From CBDDIP01 sp965279405 (lineage in GTDB: Bacteria > Actinomycetota > Acidimicrobiia > Acidimicrobiales > Ilumatobacteraceae): a stretch of DNA of 64,000 nt. Below, piece by piece: positions 8,441-17,420 of the stretch. The first letter of the stretch is position 1; every line of letters begins with the position of its first letter. A program made the translations under genes and the position numbers. The notes under the pieces are model-generated. The model made no database searches, was not told the DNA's origin, and was given only the letters and a program-made list of their open reading frames with translations. The stretch lies in contig OZ257157.1 in the NCBI GenBank assembly GCA_965279405.1, forward strand, positions 2,852,001-2,916,000, read 5' to 3'.

Positions 8441-9739
8441 ATGTCGGACGTGACCGACATCCTCGATGAGCTCGACGCCTGGCTGGACGAGCACTGGAAC
8501 CCCGACCTCTCCGTTGCCGAGTGGTGGCAGCAGCTCGGCGAATCCGGCTGGGCCGCCCCCGGACTGCCGTCGAACGCGTACGGCAAGGACCTCTCCCGTG
8601 GCGACGCTGGTGCCGTTGCGATGCGCATCGCCGCCCACGGAGCGCTCGGTGCGCCGGGCGGGTTGGGCATGTTGCTCGCCGCCCCCACCATCGCCGTGCA
8701 CGGCACGCCGGAACAGGTCGAGCGCTACGTGCGCCCGATCGTCACCGGGCAGCAGGCGTGGTGCCAGTTGTTCAGCGAACCCGGCGCGGGCAGCGACCTT
8801 GCCGGGCTCGGAAGTCGCGCCGTGCGCGACGGTGATGAGTGGATCGTCAACGGTCAGAAGGTGTGGACCTCCGGCGGACAGGTTGCCGACATGGGCATGC
8901 TGATCGCCCGCACCAACCCCGAGTCGCCCAAGCACCAGGGGATCACCTGGTTCGCCTTCGACATGCACCAGCCGTCGTCGGTCGACGTGCGGCCGCTGCG
9001 CGAGATGACCGGCCGAGCGTTGTTCAACGAGGTCTTCCTCACCGATGCACGCGTCCCCGACGATGCGATCATCGGCGGGCTCAACAACGGCTGGGCCGTG
9101 GCCAACACGACGTTGATGTTCGAGCGCGCCGGCCTCGGCGCGGGCGGCCACGGCGCCGCCTCGCTGGCGTTGGCGGGCACGATCGCCGGCGATCTGCCGA
9201 AGCGGGCGGGCGACTTCGTCCGTCCGCGTGGGCCGGGGGGTGGCGGCGCGGCCGGGATGACCGCAGGCTCGATGAAGCTCTTCGTCGAGATGGCCAAGGC
9301 CAACGGCACGATCGGCGATCCGCGGATCCGCCAGGACCTCGTCAAGCTGCACACGATGACGGAGATCGGCAAGTGGGCCGGCATGCGTCTGAAGGCGGAG
9401 AAGGCGGCCGGACGCGACATCCCCGGTGCGGCGAACATCGCCAAGCTGTCGATGAGCCACATCGTGCGCCACTCGCGCGACCTCGGCCTGGCGATCGCCG
9501 GCGCCAGCGGCACGTTGCACGCCTATGACAGCGCGCAGCGCACGGCACTCGACGATGCCACCGGCAACCCGGTCCTGGCGTTCGTCACCGAGATGGCGCT
9601 GTTCGCCCAGGCGCCGCCGATCTACGGCGGCACCGACCAGGTCCAGCGCAACATCATCGGCGAGCGCGCCCTCGGCCTGCCCAAGGAACCGAACAACGAC
9701 CGCACCATGAGCTGGAGCGACCTCCCCAAGAACACGTAG
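8441..9739 (+). CDS. Acyl-CoA dehydrogenase family protein
   Basis: A 432-residue flavoenzyme that would oxidise an acyl-CoA at C2-C3, passing electrons to ETF. Family blocks are visible: CQLFSEPGAGSDLAGL, WIVNGQKVWTSGG, and near the C-terminus YGGTDQVQRNIIGERALGL, the ACAD signature and FAD-binding end. The catalytic base cannot be placed with certainty. It resembles the actinobacterial FadE subgroup used on sterol side chains or branched substrates, but no sterol genes are nearby. The ETF pair at 52,661-55,965 is a possible electron acceptor. The ATG at 8441 opens a normal N-terminus (MSDVTDILDELDAWLDEH). Confidence 0.9.
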   Translation: MSDVTDILDELDAWLDEHWNPDLSVAEWWQQLGESGWAAPGLPSNAYGKDLSRGDAGAVAMRIAAHGALGAPGGLGMLLAAPTIAVHGTPEQVERYVRPIVTGQQAWCQLFSEPGAGSDLAGLGSRAVRDGDEWIVNGQKVWTSGGQVADMGMLIARTNPESPKHQGITWFAFDMHQPSSVDVRPLREMTGRALFNEVFLTDARVPDDAIIGGLNNGWAVANTTLMFERAGLGAGGHGAASLALAGTIAGDLPKRAGDFVRPRGPGGGGAAGMTAGSMKLFVEMAKANGTIGDPRIRQDLVKLHTMTEIGKWAGMRLKAEKAAGRDIPGAANIAKLSMSHIVRHSRDLGLAIAGASGTLHAYDSAQRTALDDATGNPVLAFVTEMALFAQAPPIYGGTDQVQRNIIGERALGLPKEPNNDRTMSWSDLPKNT

Positions 9740-9766
9740 GCCAGTCCGACCCCAACCCAACTGAAA

Positions 9767-10137
9767 CCCATGCTCTGGAGGTGGGTCGAGCTGGCTCTCG
9801 CTCGGTCGTCCATGCTTCTCGTTGCATCCAGCGACACCTCCTGTCGCTCCACGCGCCGAGAAGCCGAGTGCTTGCTCCCGGGTCGAGGGTGCTCACCCCG
9901 AACCCATGCTCTGGAGGTGGGTCGAGCTGGCCCTCGCTCGGTCGTCCATGCTTCTCGTTGCATCCAGCGACCCGTTCTGTCGCTCCACGCAACGAGAAGC
10001 CGAGTGCGTGCTCCCGGGTCGAGGGTGCTCACCCCGAACCCATGCTCTGGAGGTGGGTCGAGCTGGCCCTCGCTCGGTCGGTCTGGCTTCTCGGTGCATC
10101 CAGCGACACGTTCTGTCGCAATCTGCGCCGAGAAGCG
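9767..10137. repeat. 136-bp tandem repeat, 2.7 copies, each with a ~49-nt hairpin
   Basis: Copies start at 9767, 9903 and 10039, all with CCCATGCTCTGGAGGTGGGT. Copies 1 and 2 are nearly identical over 136 bases; copy 3 matches for about 98 bases and then diverges. Each unit has an inverted repeat with arms CTTCTCGTTGC / GCAACGAGAAG, an inner stem around GCGAC/GTCGC and a 5-7 base loop. Hairpin spans are 9815-9863, 9951-9999 and 10087-10135. The arms differ between copies in ways that partly preserve pairing: GTTGC/GCAAC in copy 2, GGTGC/GCGCC in copy 3. Confidence 0.85.
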
Positions 10138-10165
10138 AACACGGCTGGCGAGCGCAGCGTCGGGG

Positions 10166-10208
10166 ACTGGAGTTCGGGTGAGTGAGCGCAGCGAGCGAAC
10201 ACGGCAGG
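10166..10208 (+). repeat. Dispersed intergenic repeat, copy A (REP-like)
   Basis: A 43-base segment running ACTGGAGTTCGGGTGAG to CACGGCAGG. It matches the reverse complement of 25182-25226 at about 40 of 44 positions. A second, partial match to its 3' half (GCGAACACGGCTGGCGAGCG) sits just upstream at about 10134-10153. The sequence is rich in GAGCG/CAGCG motifs. Confidence 0.7.
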
Positions 10209-10286
10209 GCGAAGCCCCGAGAGACTCGGGTTAACCCCCGCCTCATGAGGCCAGCAGGCCCCGTACCGCCGTTCGACGTGGATCTT

Positions 10287-10292
10287 TACCGT
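10287..10292 (+). promoter_or_regulatory. -10 box (TACCGT), leaderless-type, for the ABC exporter
   Basis: TACCGT fits TANNNT and ends seven bases before the ATG at 10300. No ribosome-binding site is visible. I see no convincing -35 hexamer. Confidence 0.4.
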
Positions 10293-10299
10293 CGACATC

Positions 10300-11085
10300 A
10301 TGCTCACGACGATCCCCACCACGGTTGCGGCGCCACGCCGAACCACCAACACCCCTGCCGCTCGAGTCCGCGATGCGGTGAAGACATACGGCCACGGCGG
10401 CACCGAGGTGCGCGCCCTCGACGGCATCTCGGTGGACATCGCCGCCGGTGCGTTCACGGCGGTGATGGGCCCGTCGGGCAGTGGGAAGAGCACGCTGATG
10501 CACTGCCTCGCCGGGCTCGACACGCTCGACAGCGGCACGATCACCCTGTCGACGGCAGATGGTGACATCGACCTCGGCAAGCTCCGCGATCAGCAGCTGA
10601 CGCGGGTGCGGCGCGAGCAGGTCGGCTTCATCTTCCAGTCGTTCAACCTCGTGCCGACGCTGACGGCGCGCGAGAACATCACGCTCCCGCTCGACCTCGC
10701 CGGCCGCAAGCCGGACAGTCAGTGGATGCAGACGATCGTCGACACGGTCGGCCTCGGATCCCGCTTGCGCCACCGGCCGAGCGAGCTGTCCGGTGGGCAG
10801 CAGCAGCGCGTCGCCGTGGCGCGCGCGCTGGTGACCCGCCCGCGCATCGTCTTCGCCGACGAGCCCACGGGCAACCTCGACAGCCGCACCGGCGGCGAGA
10901 TCCTGGCCTTCATGCGTGCGGCGGTCGACGAGCTCGGTCAGACGATCGTGATGGTCACCCACGACGCCAACGCGGCGGCGTTCGCCGACCGCGTGCTGTT
11001 CCTCGCCGATGGTCGCATCGTCGATCACCTCGACCGGCCGACCGCCGCAAGCGTGCTCGACCACATGAAGGCGATCGGTGGTTGA
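10300..11085 (+). CDS. ABC transporter ATP-binding protein, MacB/LolD type
   Basis: A 261-residue ABC ATPase. Walker A is GPSGSGKST, the Q-loop region FIFQSFNLVPTLTA, the signature LSGGQQQRVAVARAL, Walker B IVFADEPTGNLDS, and the switch His lies in VMVTHD. The FQSFNLVPTLTARENI and DEPTGNLDS blocks are characteristic of the MacB/LolD/FtsE-like clade, which powers FtsX-fold permeases. It is followed at once by such a permease gene, so the two form an exporter or mechanotransmission complex in the membrane. Its substrate is unknown; in Gram-positives these often handle peptides or lipoproteins. Confidence 0.9.
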   Translation: MLTTIPTTVAAPRRTTNTPAARVRDAVKTYGHGGTEVRALDGISVDIAAGAFTAVMGPSGSGKSTLMHCLAGLDTLDSGTITLSTADGDIDLGKLRDQQLTRVRREQVGFIFQSFNLVPTLTARENITLPLDLAGRKPDSQWMQTIVDTVGLGSRLRHRPSELSGGQQQRVAVARALVTRPRIVFADEPTGNLDSRTGGEILAFMRAAVDELGQTIVMVTHDANAAAFADRVLFLADGRIVDHLDRPTAASVLDHMKAIGG

Positions 11086-11086
11086 G

Positions 11087-13642
11087 ATGAGCTTCACGCG
11101 CACCAGCACGCGTCTCCTCCGTTCGATGTGGAGCCGCAAGCGCCGGCTGATCTCCTCCGGCATCTCCGTCGTCATCGGCGTCGCCTTCCTCGCCGCGACG
11201 ATGGTGCTCGGCGACGCGATGTCGTCGGGCGTCACGAGCCTGTTCGCCGAGGGCAACGAGCACACCGATGTGCTCGTCCGCAACAGCACCGAGCTCGGCA
11301 CCGGCGAGGTCGTCGAGCGCGGCACCCTGCCGGCTTCACTCGTTCGAACGCTTGCCGACGAGCCCGGCGTGCTCGCCGCCGCCGGCGTCGTCGACGGGGT
11401 CGCCCAGATCAACGGCAGCGATGGCAAGCCGGTCGGCGGCGATGGGCCGCCGACGATCGGGACGACGTGGATCGACGATCCGCGGTTGCAGTCGTTCGAG
11501 ATCATCGACGGCCGAGCGCCGGTTGGCGCCCACGAGGTCGTCATCGATCGCGGCACCGCGGACACCGCACACCTGCACGTCGGCGACCGCACCACCGTGC
11601 GCGTCCCATCGGTGGTGCCGGTGACGGTGGTCGGCATCGCCCAGCTCCCGAGCGGAGCCAGCATGGGCGGCGTCACGTTCACCTTCTTCGCCGCCGACGA
11701 GGCCGCAGCGATCCTCTACGGCGACGCCGACATCGTCACCTCGGTGGCGCTGGCAGGCGATCAGGGGTGGAGCCAGGACCGCCTGCGCGACGCAGTCGCT
11801 CCGACGCTGCCGCCGCAAGCCGAAGCGCTGACGGGCTCACAGCTGACCACCGAGCAGACGAGCGACGTCGAGGACGACTTCCTCGGCTTCATGCGCACGT
11901 TCCTGATGATCTTCGCCGGCGTCGCGCTGGTGGTGGCCACGTTCTCGATCCACAACACCTTCTCGATCCTGGTGGCGCAACGCACCCGTGAGTCCGCGCT
12001 GATGCGGGCACTCGGCGCGTCGAAACGGCAGATCCTCGTGTCGGTGCTCGCTGAGGGCGCCCTCGTCGGGATCGTCTCCGCCGGCGTCGGCCTCGGCGCC
12101 GGCATCGGGTTGGCGCACGGCCTGGACGCCCTGCTCGACGCGCTCGGCTTCGGCATCCCGACCGGTTCGCTGACCGCATCGACGTCGACCATCGTCACGA
12201 CGCTCCTCGTCGGCTCGGTCGTCACGCTGGTGGCCAGCGTCGCTCCGTCGATCAAGGCCGGGCGCGTCGCACCGCTCGCCGCGCTGCGCGACGTCTCCGT
12301 CGATCGCTCGTCTGCCTCGACGTGGCGACTCGTGGTCGGTCTGCTGCTGGCGGCGGCCGGCTTCGGCGTTGCCTTCGGGGCCCCTTCGCAGCCGGACTCG
12401 GCGGTGCCGCTCGCCGGCCTCGGCGCGGCCATCGCGCTCGTGGGTGTGGTCGTGCTCGGTCCGGTTGTCGCTCGCCTCGCAGCGAGCGTGCTCGGCGCGC
12501 CGGCCGCGGTGCTTCGCCGCCGAACGGGTGGGCTCGCCCGTCGCAACGCGATGCGCAACCCGCGTCGCACCGCCGGCACTGCGTCGGCGTTGATGATCGG
12601 CACCGCTGTGGTCGCCGTGTTCGCCACGTTCGGTTCGTCGATGAAGGCCTCGCTGGACGACGTGATCCGCACGTCGTTCGGCGGCGACCTCGTCGTCTCG
12701 CAGCAGCAGGCGAGCGGATCGGCGCTCGACGCCGCGCTCGCTCCGGCGATCGCCGCACTGCCCGAGGTGAAGACCGTGGCAACGATCAGCAACGCTGCGG
12801 TCCGTCTCGACGGTCGCAGCGAGGATCCTGCCGCGATCGATCCGACAGCCATGGACGCCGTGGTCGACATGGACGTGCGTCAGGGCTCGCTCGAGGGCAT
12901 GGCCGACGACGCGATCGCGATCAGCAGCAAGTACGCAACGACCAACCACCTCGATCTCGGCACGGCGGTGACGGTGCAGTTCGTCGACGGTTCGTCGCAG
13001 ACGGTTCACGTCGGCGCGATCTACGAGGAGCGCAACATCATCGGCGACATCTTGATCACCGATGCGCTGTGGGCGCCGCACGCCATCCACTCCGGTGTCG
13101 TCGCCGTGCTGATCGACCTGCGTGACGGCGTGTCCGTCGCCGATGGCCGCGCTGCCGTCGGCGCCGTCGCCGATCGGTTCGGTGCGCCGAAGCCGCAGGA
13201 CCGCTCGGAGTTCGTCGACTCGGCCAGCGAGGGCGCCGATCAGATGCTCACGCTGGTCTACGGGCTGCTCGGTCTGGCGATCGTCATCGCCCTCCTCGGC
13301 ATCGCCAACACGTTGTCGCTGAGCATCCACGAACGCACTCGTGAGCTCGGCGTGCTGCGAGCCGTCGGTCAGACCCGCGGTCAGCTGCGGGCCACCGTGC
13401 GGTGGGAGAGCGTGATCATCGCCGTGTTCGGCACGGTCGGTGGGCTGGCGCTCGGTACGACCCTCGGCTGGGGCCTGATGCGGGCGATGAAGGCGCAGGC
13501 GCAGATCGGCGTCTTCGACCCGCCGATCACGACCCTGGCGATCGTCCTCGGTGTGGCCATCGTCGCCGGTGTCGTTGCCGCCCTGCGTCCTGCCCGGCGG
13601 GCCGCGAAGATCGACGTCCTCGCCGCCATCGCCTCCGCCTGA
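11087..13642 (+). CDS. ABC transporter permease, FtsX/MacB fold (two FtsX domains)
   Basis: An 851-residue membrane protein. An N-terminal transmembrane helix (GISVVIGVAFLAATMVLG) is followed by a large extracytoplasmic MacB-PCD domain, an FtsX domain of three helices (about residues 265-400), further helices, a second PCD-like domain and a C-terminal FtsX domain (LVYGLLGLAIVIALLGIANT through the end). This double-FtsX layout is usual for Gram-positive MacB-like permeases. The ATG at 11087 lies one base after the ATPase stop; a GTG at 11078 would overlap that gene by eight bases and add three residues. It forms an operon with the ATPase. Confidence 0.88.
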   Translation: MSFTRTSTRLLRSMWSRKRRLISSGISVVIGVAFLAATMVLGDAMSSGVTSLFAEGNEHTDVLVRNSTELGTGEVVERGTLPASLVRTLADEPGVLAAAGVVDGVAQINGSDGKPVGGDGPPTIGTTWIDDPRLQSFEIIDGRAPVGAHEVVIDRGTADTAHLHVGDRTTVRVPSVVPVTVVGIAQLPSGASMGGVTFTFFAADEAAAILYGDADIVTSVALAGDQGWSQDRLRDAVAPTLPPQAEALTGSQLTTEQTSDVEDDFLGFMRTFLMIFAGVALVVATFSIHNTFSILVAQRTRESALMRALGASKRQILVSVLAEGALVGIVSAGVGLGAGIGLAHGLDALLDALGFGIPTGSLTASTSTIVTTLLVGSVVTLVASVAPSIKAGRVAPLAALRDVSVDRSSASTWRLVVGLLLAAAGFGVAFGAPSQPDSAVPLAGLGAAIALVGVVVLGPVVARLAASVLGAPAAVLRRRTGGLARRNAMRNPRRTAGTASALMIGTAVVAVFATFGSSMKASLDDVIRTSFGGDLVVSQQQASGSALDAALAPAIAALPEVKTVATISNAAVRLDGRSEDPAAIDPTAMDAVVDMDVRQGSLEGMADDAIAISSKYATTNHLDLGTAVTVQFVDGSSQTVHVGAIYEERNIIGDILITDALWAPHAIHSGVVAVLIDLRDGVSVADGRAAVGAVADRFGAPKPQDRSEFVDSASEGADQMLTLVYGLLGLAIVIALLGIANTLSLSIHERTRELGVLRAVGQTRGQLRATVRWESVIIAVFGTVGGLALGTTLGWGLMRAMKAQAQIGVFDPPITTLAIVLGVAIVAGVVAALRPARRAAKIDVLAAIASA

Positions 13643-13668
13643 TCGAAGTGGGGCCTGAGCTGCGCGGC

Positions 13669-13674
13669 TACGTT
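13669..13674 (+). promoter_or_regulatory. -10 box (TACGTT), leaderless-type, for the alpha/beta hydrolase
   Basis: TACGTT ends seven bases before the ATG at 13682, in the 39-base gap after the permease. The same hexamer precedes the Liv-type permease at 33688. Confidence 0.45.
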
Positions 13675-13681
13675 CCGGCTG

Positions 13682-14560
13682 ATGAGCACTCGACCTGAGC
13701 CGGTGACCTTCTCCACTGCGGTCAACGGGGTGTCGCTGCACACCCTGACGATCAGCCCGGGCAGCGCCCCGGTCGCGCACGACCACGACCACGATCACGA
13801 GCAGGCGCACGAGAGCTCGCTCGTGCCGCTCGTGCTCGTGCACGGGTTCACCGGTAGCTCGCTCGACTGGGTGGACGTGCTGCCCGAGCTCGGCGAGCAC
13901 CACCACGTGATCGCCTACGACCACCGCGGTCACGGCGACAGCACGAACACCGGTGACGCGTCGACCTACGTCCTCGAGCAACTGGTCGACGACTTGGCCG
14001 CGCTGGTCAAGGCGCTCGGCCTGAAGCGCTTCCACCTCCTCGGGCACTCGATGGGCGGGTTCGTCGCGATGCGCTACGCGCTGCGTGCACCGGACACCGT
14101 TGCCTCGTTGGTCCTCATGGACACGTCCGCCGAAGCACTGCCCGGCATCAGTCAGTACTTCGGCGAGGCCAAGCGGATGGCGGCCGAGCAGGGCATGGAC
14201 GCGCTGTTCGCGGTGGCCGAGCAGTTCCTGCCCACCGACGAGCGCGGTCGCGAGCTGGCCGAGCGCATGCGGCGCAAGTACCGCACGATGGACCCGGTTG
14301 CCTTCGTCGCCCTGGCCGACGAGCTCGGCAGCACGCACTCGGTGCTCGAACGGCTGGGCGAGCTGACGATGCCCGTGACGATCTTCGTCGGCGAGAACGA
14401 CGCGCCGTTCGTCGCGCCCAGCGCGGCGATGACGGCAGCGATCCCGGGTGCCGAGCAGGTCACGTTCGCCGGGGCAGGCCACTGCCCGCAGGAGGACGAC
14501 CCGGCGGGCTGGACCCGGACCCTGCTGGACACGCTCAGGCGGGCAGCACCAGCACGGTGA
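13682..14560 (+). CDS. Alpha/beta hydrolase with His-Asp-rich insertion
   Basis: A 292-residue alpha/beta hydrolase. The oxyanion motif is LVLVHGFTGSSLDW, the nucleophile elbow LLGHSMGGFVA (Ser at about 123), and the catalytic His is probably in FAGAGHCPQEDDP near the C-terminus. An acidic residue after VTIFVGEND is the likely third member. An unusual HDHDHDHE run at residues 33-40 sits between the first strands, where relatives have a short loop; it could bind a metal. The substrate is unknown. It may be transcribed alone from a leaderless promoter. Its 3' end overlaps the convergent M16 protease gene by 26 bases. Confidence 0.87.
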   Translation: MSTRPEPVTFSTAVNGVSLHTLTISPGSAPVAHDHDHDHEQAHESSLVPLVLVHGFTGSSLDWVDVLPELGEHHHVIAYDHRGHGDSTNTGDASTYVLEQLVDDLAALVKALGLKRFHLLGHSMGGFVAMRYALRAPDTVASLVLMDTSAEALPGISQYFGEAKRMAAEQGMDALFAVAEQFLPTDERGRELAERMRRKYRTMDPVAFVALADELGSTHSVLERLGELTMPVTIFVGENDAPFVAPSAAMTAAIPGAEQVTFAGAGHCPQEDDPAGWTRTLLDTLRRAAPAR

Positions 14561-17420
14561 TCGCCCGGTTGGGCGCCAGCAGCTCGGCGGCCAGCCCGCC
14601 GACGTCGTCGATCGTCAGCAGGTTCAGGACGTTGCCGCGGTTCATGTAGTCGTCGACGGCACCATCGTCAGTGCGCTGCAGCATCAGCACCGTGGCGATC
14701 TCGTCGTTGCTGACGAAGCTGTACTGCCGTCCGATCTCCTCCATCGCGTTGTCGAACTCCTTCTGCGTCGGGCCCGACGCGCGGATGTCCGCCAGCTGCT
14801 CGTCGAGCACGCGTTCCACCTCCGGCATGTCGGCGGGCGCACCGGTGACCTGGACGTAGAGCACGATCGAGGTTCGCGGGGTGAGCACGAGGCTGATGCC
14901 CGCGTAGGGGGAGTAGCTCGCGCCGAGCTCTTCGCGCACCGTCTCGGTGAGGCGCGAGGTGAGCACGCTCGTCAACAGATCCGCCAGAGCCTGGTCCTGT
15001 CGGGTCAGCGGTCGCTCGATCGTGCTCATCTGGGTGACGTTCGCCCGATCACCGGTGCCCACGCGCACCTCGTCGCGAACCGCTTCGTTCGGCGCCTTCG
15101 GCTCGACGTCGGCGTACGTCTCCGTGGCACCGCCACCGGGCAACGTTCCGAGGTAGGCGCGGGCGAGCTCCGTCGCTTCCTCGACGTCGAAGTCGCCACT
15201 GAGCACGAAGCGCCAGCCGTTGGCGTTGCCGAAGCGCTCCTGCCACACGGCGTCGATCTGCTCGGCCGTCACCTGATCCAGCTCGTCGTCGTGGAGCTGC
15301 GTGCGGAAGCGCGGCGAGTCGCCGTAGCGCGCGTTGTCGAGCGCGACCTGTCCGGCCAGATCGGCGTCGGAGTCGAGGCTGTCCGCGTAGCTGCGCTCGC
15401 TGTCCAAGGTGGTCGCCAGCGCGGTCGCGTCGACGTGCCAGTCGGTCATCAGCTGGTGGATGTACGCGAGCGCGGTCTCGAGGTCGGCCGCCGAAGTGTC
15501 CCCGTAGAACGCCTCCTCCTCGGGCAGCAGGTAGGGCGAGATGTTGACGAGCGTTGCCCCGAGCAGTCGATCGACGTCGACGGGGTCGAGCGCGCCGAGC
15601 CCGCTGTACGGGACCACCTGCGTGGCCAACCGCGCGGACGGGATGTCGGCGTCGTCGACCAGCGACAGGCCGCCTTCGCTGCTGCCGTACAGGAGGACCG
15701 AGTCGTCGGTGATGTCGTTCGTGTTGAGCACGACGTCGACGCCGTTGTCGAAGTGCAGGACGGTGGCGTCGATGAACGTGCCGTCACCGTCGATGTGGTC
15801 GGTGGACGTCTCCTCCACCGACTCGGGTCGGGCCATGAGCTCGTCGCCGCTCGTCGGGGCGGTGTCCTCGCGTGCTGTCAGCTCCACGCTCGGCAGCGCC
15901 TGGATCGTGGCGATGATGTCGTCGCTCGTCGGCACACCTGCGGCGGACTCGGGGGCGCTGACGAAGACGTGCGGGGGCCGGCTGGCCCACCGATCGGCGA
16001 AGCGCGCCGAGATGCCATCGGCCGTGAGCCCGTCGAGGATCGCCGACTTGGTCGCGTAGTCGGCATCCGGGTCGGGGTAGCCGTCGGCGCTGAGGAAGTC
16101 GGCCACGTACGTGGCCGCGTACTCGACGTCCTGCACGGTGTCGCGCTGGTCGTGCTCCGACTCGATCTGCGATCGCACCGCGTCGAGCTGGCGTTGCATC
16201 TCACCCTCGCCGAAGCCGAAGCGAGATGCGCGTTCGAACTCCTGCAGCAGCGCGTCCAGCCCGACCTGCGCGCTCTCCGGCGAACCGCTGACGAACGCGC
16301 CCGGTGCGTCGAGCGCGCGCACGTAGCCGACCTGGCCGCTGTCCGCGCTCACCAGGGCCAGCTCGCCGCGACGGATGTCATCGGCCAGGCGGGTCGTGAT
16401 GATGCCGAAGGCGATCTGCGTCTCGATGTTGTCGCGCAGGTCGCCGACCGTGGTCAGGCGACGCTCCGCCGAGCCGTCGGCCGGCTCCGGCAGCATCACC
16501 TCGACGTCGGCGGTGGTGACGTCGGGATCGAGCAGCACGGCCGCCTCCGCCTCTGCCGGCGCTGTCCAGCGGACCACGGGTCGATCGAACGGCGCCGGGT
16601 CGCGCGAGACGACCGAGTCGAACGTCTCGTGCACCTGGTCCTCGAGCGTGCTCGGGTCGATGTCGCCGACGATCACGATGGCCGCGTTCTCCGGTCGGTA
16701 CCAGCGGTCGTAGTAGCGGCGCAGCAGGTCCGGGGTCATTGCCGAGATCGCCGAGTCGTTGCCGATCGGCGCCCGCCCCTCGTACGTCGTGCCGTCGAAC
16801 AGCAGCCGGTCGATCACGTCCTGGGTGCGACCGTCGCTGTTCTGACCGCGCTGGCGCCACTCGTCGAGGACGACGCCACGTTCGCCGACGACGTCGTCCT
16901 CGTTGAGCGATGCGGCCGTGAGCCACTCGTGGAGGACGTCGATGCCGGTGCTGATGGCTTCCTCGTCGTTGGGTACGGTCAGTTCGTAGACCGTTTCGTC
17001 AAAGGACGTGTAGGCGTTGATGTCGGCGCCGAACGCGGCACCGAAGCCCTTGAGGACGTCGATCAGCTCGTTCTTCGGGTAGTGGTCCGTGCCGTTGAAC
17101 ATCATGTGTTCGAGGAAGTGGGCGACACCGGCCTGATCCGGATCCTCGAGCACGGAACCGGCGTTGATCACGAGCCGCAGCTGCACCTCGAAGCCGGGAC
17201 GCTCGTTGTGGCGGACGTAGTACGTCAAGCCGTTGTCGAGCACCCCGCGGGTGACCTCCGCGTCCTGGGCCAGCTCCTGCGCATCGTCGGCTGATGTCGC
17301 CGTCGAACGCACCGAGCGGACGCCCGCTGCAGTGCTGGCGCAACCGCCGCCGAGCACGAGTGCGAGCGCGACCGCGACGATCCGTCGACCACTCCCCACC
17401 CGGCGCGCCCGCCTGCCCAT
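14535..17420 (-). CDS. M16 family zinc metallopeptidase, predicted lipoprotein
   Basis: A 961-residue pitrilysin-family protease, the usual length of the two-lobed single-chain type. The N-terminal signal ends in a lipobox (LVLGGGC, Cys at 27), so the mature protein is probably anchored outside the membrane. The inverted zinc motif HFLEH is at residues 101-105, with a downstream Glu (VVGERGVVLDEW, about 180) as third ligand. The second half is an inactive-like M16 lobe (FVLSGDFDVEEATELARAYLG). It is expected to degrade peptides. It is convergent with the hydrolase and separated by 92 bases from the next gene downstream in coordinate. Confidence 0.92.
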   Translation of the reverse strand: MGRRARRVGSGRRIVAVALALVLGGGCASTAAGVRSVRSTATSADDAQELAQDAEVTRGVLDNGLTYYVRHNERPGFEVQLRLVINAGSVLEDPDQAGVAHFLEHMMFNGTDHYPKNELIDVLKGFGAAFGADINAYTSFDETVYELTVPNDEEAISTGIDVLHEWLTAASLNEDDVVGERGVVLDEWRQRGQNSDGRTQDVIDRLLFDGTTYEGRAPIGNDSAISAMTPDLLRRYYDRWYRPENAAIVIVGDIDPSTLEDQVHETFDSVVSRDPAPFDRPVVRWTAPAEAEAAVLLDPDVTTADVEVMLPEPADGSAERRLTTVGDLRDNIETQIAFGIITTRLADDIRRGELALVSADSGQVGYVRALDAPGAFVSGSPESAQVGLDALLQEFERASRFGFGEGEMQRQLDAVRSQIESEHDQRDTVQDVEYAATYVADFLSADGYPDPDADYATKSAILDGLTADGISARFADRWASRPPHVFVSAPESAAGVPTSDDIIATIQALPSVELTAREDTAPTSGDELMARPESVEETSTDHIDGDGTFIDATVLHFDNGVDVVLNTNDITDDSVLLYGSSEGGLSLVDDADIPSARLATQVVPYSGLGALDPVDVDRLLGATLVNISPYLLPEEEAFYGDTSAADLETALAYIHQLMTDWHVDATALATTLDSERSYADSLDSDADLAGQVALDNARYGDSPRFRTQLHDDELDQVTAEQIDAVWQERFGNANGWRFVLSGDFDVEEATELARAYLGTLPGGGATETYADVEPKAPNEAVRDEVRVGTGDRANVTQMSTIERPLTRQDQALADLLTSVLTSRLTETVREELGASYSPYAGISLVLTPRTSIVLYVQVTGAPADMPEVERVLDEQLADIRASGPTQKEFDNAMEEIGRQYSFVSNDEIATVLMLQRTDDGAVDDYMNRGNVLNLLTIDDVGGLAAELLAPNRAITVLVLPA

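Larger units (their letters stand above)
9740..10299. other. Gene-free region holding tandem repeats and a REP-like element
   Basis: This 560-base stretch between the acyl-CoA dehydrogenase and the ABC ATPase is the longest without a recognisable gene. It holds three head-to-tail copies of a 136-bp unit (9767 to about 10137), then a short GC-rich dispersed repeat, then the start region of the ABC operon. Several reading frames stay open through the repeats on both strands, but they translate into the same low-complexity Arg/Ser-rich peptide in rotating frames, so I do not call a protein. Confidence 0.75.

Noticed and set aside
7931..9760. 609-codon minus frame running from the anti-sigma ATPase back through the acyl-CoA dehydrogenase
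   Set aside because: Only the last 141 codons look like protein (the HATPase domain). The remainder is antisense to the clear acyl-CoA dehydrogenase.
9767..10137. CRISPR array
   Set aside because: Repeats are 136 bases and directly adjacent with no unique spacers, and no cas gene is in the window.
9770..10234. Protein-coding genes within the 136-bp repeats
   Set aside because: Frames on both strands stay open only because the unit is GC-rich. The unit is not a multiple of three, so each frame repeats the same peptides in turn, with no domain and no ribosome-binding site.
11837..14482. 881-codon minus-strand frame, His/Arg/Asp-rich
   Set aside because: Antisense to the FtsX permease and the alpha/beta hydrolase; no signal of its own.
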